A stretch of 64,000 nucleotides of DNA from Psychroflexus gondwanensis ACAM 44 (lineage in GTDB: Bacteria; Bacteroidota; Bacteroidia; Flavobacteriales; Flavobacteriaceae). This document shows positions 60,891-64,000 of the stretch, piece after piece. Every line of letters begins with the position of its first letter. Within the stretch, counting starts at the first letter, position 1. The position numbers were made by a program, and so were the translations under genes. Location: positions 81,146 to 145,145 of the forward strand of contig NZ_APLF01000008.1 in assembly GCF_000355905.1 (NCBI RefSeq), in the 5' to 3' direction. The notes beneath the pieces were generated by a model, which saw only the letters and a list, made by a program, of their open reading frames with translations, was not told the DNA's origin and did no database searches.

Positions 60891-62075
60891 TTATAATTGA
60901 TGTTTTAATAATTGTGCTTGAAGCAGTTGTAGTTCCTTTTCCATTTGCAGCATTTTATCTGATGCATTTCGGTAGAACTGAAGCTCTACATAATAATCCA
61001 TAAAAGAATATTCACCCAATTGATAGGCTTTAAATAACAATTGCTCACTATTTAAATTATCCATTGTGATTTGATACTCATTGTATTTTCGGAGTATCAA
61101 CTCATATCTTTCGAAGGTTTCCTGAAATTGTGTGTTAAGAGAATTGGTAATAACCTCAGTAGTGGATTGCAGATATTCATAATTTGCCTCGGCAGCTTTT
61201 ACTTTGTTCTTGCTATTCCATAGGGGGATCGAAATACTTCCATAAAAACCAGAATAATTGCTTTCGTTTACACCTTGGTAATTATAGCCAAGCGCTAAAT
61301 TTGGCAATCCTTTATTTTCCTCCAGTTTTATTTTTTGAAGTGAAGCTGCTTCGTTTAGCTTCAATTCTTGCAATGCAGGTTCCTTGGATAATTTTTCTTG
61401 CCAAAGATTCTCTACTGTACCTATTTTAATAGGCAAAATAATTTTTGGTGATATACTATCTAAAGGTTTCCCACCATTCAAGGTTTTAAGTTTCGACAGT
61501 TGGATTTGTATGTCGCTTTCTATCTTTTGTACCACAAATTGTTCTTGAATCCAAGCAATTTTAGCCTTGTTCAAATCTAAAAGTCCAACTTGCTCTTTGT
61601 CAAAAAGCTTTTGAATTTGATCAAAAACTTGCTTGCTTTGGGCTCTCCTTTTGGTTTCTATAACTTTCTGTTTTTGTAGGAAAGCGATTTCTATAAGAAC
61701 ATTTTTCGCCTTCAATAAGACCTCTTGTCTTCGCTTTAAATAAGCTGATACTAATTGTTTTGATTTAGAGTCGTTCCATTTACCACGCGCGGCATATACT
61801 GTTGGAAATTCAAAAGATTGAGACACCTGATATTCGGTATAATTTCCTGTAGCGTTATCACCAAAAGGCAGATAAAATCCTGAAATTTGGGGATCTGGTA
61901 AATTATTTGTGCTCTTATTTTTGAGTTCTTGACTCTCAATAAAAGCTTGATAGCCTTTTAACTCTTTATTATTTTGTTCTATTTCATCAAGTGATTCCTC
62001 TATGGTTATAGTTTGTGAGAAACCATCAATAAAGAATAGGCATCCGCAAATTGCGAATACGATATGTTTATTCAT
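60891..62075 (-). CDS. TolC-family outer-membrane efflux protein
   Basis: A 394-residue protein with signal peptide MNKHIVFAICGCLFFIDGFS. Two coiled-coil-forming halves (SLDEIEQNNKELKGYQAFIE and SLNTQFQETFERYELILRKY) with the usual strand PNLALGYNYQGV between them are those of the OEP/TolC family. It forms the outer-membrane duct for the CusB-CusA pump. Slightly shorter than average TolC proteins but within the range of CusC-type Bacteroidota members. First gene of the efflux operon proper. Confidence 0.9.
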   Translation of the reverse strand: MNKHIVFAICGCLFFIDGFSQTITIEESLDEIEQNNKELKGYQAFIESQELKNKSTNNLPDPQISGFYLPFGDNATGNYTEYQVSQSFEFPTVYAARGKWNDSKSKQLVSAYLKRRQEVLLKAKNVLIEIAFLQKQKVIETKRRAQSKQVFDQIQKLFDKEQVGLLDLNKAKIAWIQEQFVVQKIESDIQIQLSKLKTLNGGKPLDSISPKIILPIKIGTVENLWQEKLSKEPALQELKLNEAASLQKIKLEENKGLPNLALGYNYQGVNESNYSGFYGSISIPLWNSKNKVKAAEANYEYLQSTTEVITNSLNTQFQETFERYELILRKYNEYQITMDNLNSEQLLFKAYQLGEYSFMDYYVELQFYRNASDKMLQMEKELQLLQAQLLKHQL

Positions 62076-62146
62076 TGTTTGAAATTTTAGGTTTAATCTT
62101 AATTGATAAGGTGGAATACTGTCTTTAGAGAAGTACCCTTAAACGA

Positions 62147-62581
62147 TTAACCTAAAGATGGTGGACCTCGCGAATTGAGGGATGAGAGATATTGATCAAA
62201 ATAAATATGAGGTGGATGGTAATCCCTAACCTTTTCCGCTTCATTATAGTTTATAGAAATGCTATAATGATAATCCGAGGCAGGCGTGCTTATATCTTTT
62301 TTAAGATTGAAGTGTTTGACACCAATTTTATTGGTCACCAAAATATCATTAGAAGCCACAGAGTGTGCATGGCCTACTAAAAACAAATCTAAAAGCCCTT
62401 TATTTGAACTTTCTTTTTCTGGGACATTTTGATTGTGGCTATGACTCTCACTATGTGCAATAGCTTTATGCGAATGCTGAACTTCATCCTGGTGATGCCA
62501 ATGAGGGACTACCTGATGCAAAAAAAATAGGCTAAATATGCCTAAAAAGAAAAGAGCCTTTATGTGATTGTTTTTTTGCAT
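62147..62581 (-). CDS. His-rich hypothetical protein at the head of the copper block
   Basis: About 144 residues from the ATG at 62581 (MQKNNHIKALFFLGIFSLFF). A hydrophobic N-terminal helix is followed by a His-rich segment (PHWHHQDEVQHSHKAIAHSE, SHSHNQNVPEKE). The C-terminal half has no motif that I recognise and ends NSRGPPSLG. It is the first gene of the minus-strand block, 71 nt before tolC. Probably a periplasmic, membrane-anchored metal-binding protein. Confidence 0.7.
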   Translation of the reverse strand: MQKNNHIKALFFLGIFSLFFLHQVVPHWHHQDEVQHSHKAIAHSESHSHNQNVPEKESSNKGLLDLFLVGHAHSVASNDILVTNKIGVKHFNLKKDISTPASDYHYSISINYNEAEKVRDYHPPHIYFDQYLSSLNSRGPPSLG

Positions 62582-62689
62582 TAAATGCAAATGTAGTATT
62601 TTATAATTGATTTATATATTTCATTTTTTTTAAAGAAATAATTTCTCAGCAAAAAGTCGAAAACGGGTCTCTGTTTATTGTTGTTTTGC

Positions 62690-62843
62690 GCTAGGAGATA
62701 ATAAATATATCCTTTGTGAACAAAATAAGAAAAAGAAGCTAGCCTTAATCGCCGTAGCCAACAAGCTACTTAAACAATGTTTTGCTATCGCAAAATCTGG
62801 TAGGCCTTATGATGAAAGTTACGTTTCTGTGTTGCCTAAATAA
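62690..62843 (+). pseudogene. C-terminal remnant of an IS110-family transposase
   Basis: An open frame without start ends KKLALIAVANKLLKQCFAIA, then KSGRPYDESYVSVLPK and a stop. This matches the conserved C-terminus of IS110/IS1111-type transposases. About 50 codons remain of some 330; the catalytic DEDD domain is gone. It marks an old insertion at the right end of the island. The rest of 62582-63023 shows no gene. Confidence 0.78.
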
Positions 62844-63023
62844 ATAGAGAAAAATCAATTAAAAAAGCTCAAAGAATCAGTTTTATGAATCCATGAGCCT
62901 AGACTACTAGTGTTTCAAATTAAAGTAGAAAAGAGTTGTTTTTTACCTCAGTTTTTTTTTGGCGTGTCGTTATTTTTTAATTTCAGAAGATTTAAAATTC
63001 AACTACATTTCGTTAGTTTGAAA

Positions 63024-63548
63024 TTATTCACAATATTTTTTTATAAAGTCATAAGCTTCATCATTACCTAATTTAGCGGCCTTATTCCAATCATTACAAG
63101 CTTCCTTTATATTTCCTAACTTTTGTCTAGCTAGACCTCTGTTATAAAAAGAATGTGGGTCTTTAGAGTTTATTCCAATAGCCTTATCAAAGTCTTCTAT
63201 CGCACCTTTAATATCTCCCAAAGTACTCTTAGCATAACCTCTGTATTTATATACCCTTGAATCTTGAGAGTCGAGTTCAATTGCTTTATTGTAATCTAGA
63301 ATTGCATCATTTAAATAACCTAATTGCTTTTTTGCCCAACCTCTATTAAAGTATCCTCTTTTATCTTCTGGATTAATTTCAATAATCTCATTAAAGTCTT
63401 CAATTGCTGATTTGTACTGTTTTAAATACTGCTTTGAAGTCCCTCTTAAATCATAAAGCGTTGGATTTTTTGGCTCTAATTTTATTGCCATTGTAAAGTC
63501 CTCAATAGCTCCCTCATAATTTTTTAATCTATTTTTGAATTTTACAAA
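63024..63548 (-). pseudogene. 5'-truncated TPR protein gene
   Basis: The frame from the ATG at 63491 encodes 155 residues of TPR repeats (YFNRGWAKKQLGYLNDAILD, YKYRGYAKSTLGDIKGAIED, YNRGLARQKLGNIKEACNDW), with a short capping end DEAYDFIKKYCE. The repeat pattern continues upstream of that ATG (RLKNYEGAIEDFT) to about 63548, where a stop appears, with no start codon. So the gene has lost its 5' end, signal sequence and probably further repeats. It is next to the island boundary, suggesting deletion during integration. Confidence 0.68.
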
Positions 63549-63700
63549 TTAAAGTTGCAGTTATAATTAAAAATATGACTTAGAATTTATCAAAAACCAA
63601 AATATGACTTGACAAATCAATTAAATAAACTAGAAATTAAAATCTTTATATTTGAAATCTGGTTAGTAAAATGTAAAATAAATTCATGATAAATAGGTTT

Positions 63701-63721
63701 TATTCACAAAATATTCACAAA
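63701..63721 (+). repeat. Paired TATTCACAAA repeats, right island end
   Basis: TATTCACAAA at 63701-63710 and 63712-63721, the same 11-bp period and orientation as at 40417-40437. About 50 bp from the right core site at 63766, whereas the left pair is about 110 bp from the left tRNA fragment. Confidence 0.6.
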
Positions 63722-63726
63722 AAAAA

Positions 63727-63758
63727 GGGGAGCTACAGAATATATATCTGTAACTCCC
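63727..63758 (-). terminator. Terminator at the right island end (minus strand)
   Basis: GGAGCTACAG pairs with CTGTAACTCC with one mismatch; a run of A on its left side reads as a T-run on the minus strand. It stands at the position where the left side has the CACTTAGT hairpin, directly before TTTCAAGTCGGGG. Confidence 0.65.
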
Positions 63759-63768
63759 TCATTTTCAA

Positions 63769-64000
63769 GTCGGGGTGGCAGGATTACCTCCTGAAAGTCG
63801 GTGATCCTGAAAATGAGGTTGTTGCTCATTAAAAGCCAAAACACCTATAGCGTTTATAAGGTATTTTTGTGTTCTCTTCGTTTTTGAAGCAAGCTTCAGC
63901 CTCTAGAAAACAAAAAAGCCTTACACTTTCGTGTAAGGCTTTTGATGGTCGGGGTGGCAGGATTACCTCCCAAAAGTCGGTGATCCTGAAAATGAGGTTG
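63769..64000 (-). repeat. 179-bp tRNA-tail repeat units (right array, runs off the window)
   Basis: Units begin GTCGGGGTGGCAGGATTACC at 63769 and at 63948, the same 179-bp period as at 39978/40157. Each contains the GCCTTACAC hairpin (63915-63942 in the first unit). The second unit is cut by the window end. Read on the minus strand each unit ends with the tRNA-Pro acceptor sequence but has no T-arm. Confidence 0.8.

Larger units (their letters stand above)
40258..63790. mobile_element. Integrative genomic island (copper resistance) at tRNA-Pro
   Basis: The left end has the 3' half of tRNA-Pro, then the integrase (40502) and excisionase-like gene (41874). The right end has the 23-bp sequence TTTCAAGTCGGGGTGGCAGG plus ATT (from 63766) that also stands at the left end (from 40255). 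Both ends carry two TATTCACAAA repeats 11 bp apart. Cargo between them is a copper/silver resistance block, decayed group II introns and an integron-like cassette. No conjugation genes are visible, so it is an integrative island, mobile only in trans or no longer mobile. Confidence 0.8.

Noticed and set aside
40258..63790. Conjugative element (ICE)
   Set aside because: No relaxase, coupling protein or type IV secretion genes are found among the 20-odd island genes.

Overview
The window looks like a chromosomal segment of a marine-type Flavobacteriaceae (Bacteroidota). The DNA is AT-rich, with no Shine-Dalgarno-like spacing before most genes. Several secreted proteins end in type IX secretion (T9SS) sorting domains. 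Five complete GLPGLI-family proteins and the tail of a sixth are present, with two carboxypeptidase-regulatory-domain outer-membrane barrels, a class of receptor typical of this phylum. No genus can be assigned from the sequence alone.

1-11 kb holds two successive modules of GLPGLI genes, each ending in a barrel gene (2405-5044 and 8278-10932). Each module also carries a copy of a roughly 290 bp leader cassette: a structured 5' region plus the start of a small secreted Cys-containing protein gene. The first copy is intact; the second is frameshifted. 11-16 kb holds a lipoprotein, a T9SS-exported M12B-like metalloprotease and an FAD oxidoreductase.

15.8-24.4 kb is a mosaic of duplications: two fused dihydroxyacetone kinases (the second 3'-truncated), three copies of the 3' end of one T9SS protein gene plus an internal piece of it, a loose copy of the FAD gene's 3' end, and two orphan 3' ends of groEL. 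Next come a surface protein, a VIT1-family gene whose C-terminus has been replaced by a response-regulator-like tail, and a decayed group II intron. 28-40 kb is ordinary chromosome: a TolB-like/TPR protein, a fructosamine kinase, a PH-domain protein, an outer-membrane barrel, and an Lrp regulator with a TSUP permease sitting between two copies of the barrel gene's 5' end. A large T9SS surface protein closes the region.

40.26-63.77 kb is a genomic island beside a tRNA-Pro 3' fragment. A tyrosine recombinase and an excisionase-like gene are at the left end. Both ends carry the same paired 11-bp-spaced repeat (TATTCACAAA) and a shared 23 bp core. The cargo is mainly one long minus-strand copper/silver resistance block: a TolC/CusB/CusA efflux system with His-rich and Cys-rich companions, an AraC-type regulator carrying a CxxC metal-binding-like N-terminus, a multicopper oxidase fused to a CopB-like barrel, a Met-rich lipoprotein, small accessory proteins (SHOCT, DUF302, DUF3347, haem-binding, universal stress) and a CopA-type Cu+ ATPase. 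Together they would oxidise, bind and expel Cu(I). The island also holds two group II intron remnants and a methyltransferase gene followed by an attC-like hairpin, arranged like an integron cassette. Outside both island ends lie 179-bp units made of a tRNA-acceptor-like end plus a terminator, which look like scars of repeated integration. The intact tRNA-Pro is expected just beyond the right edge.
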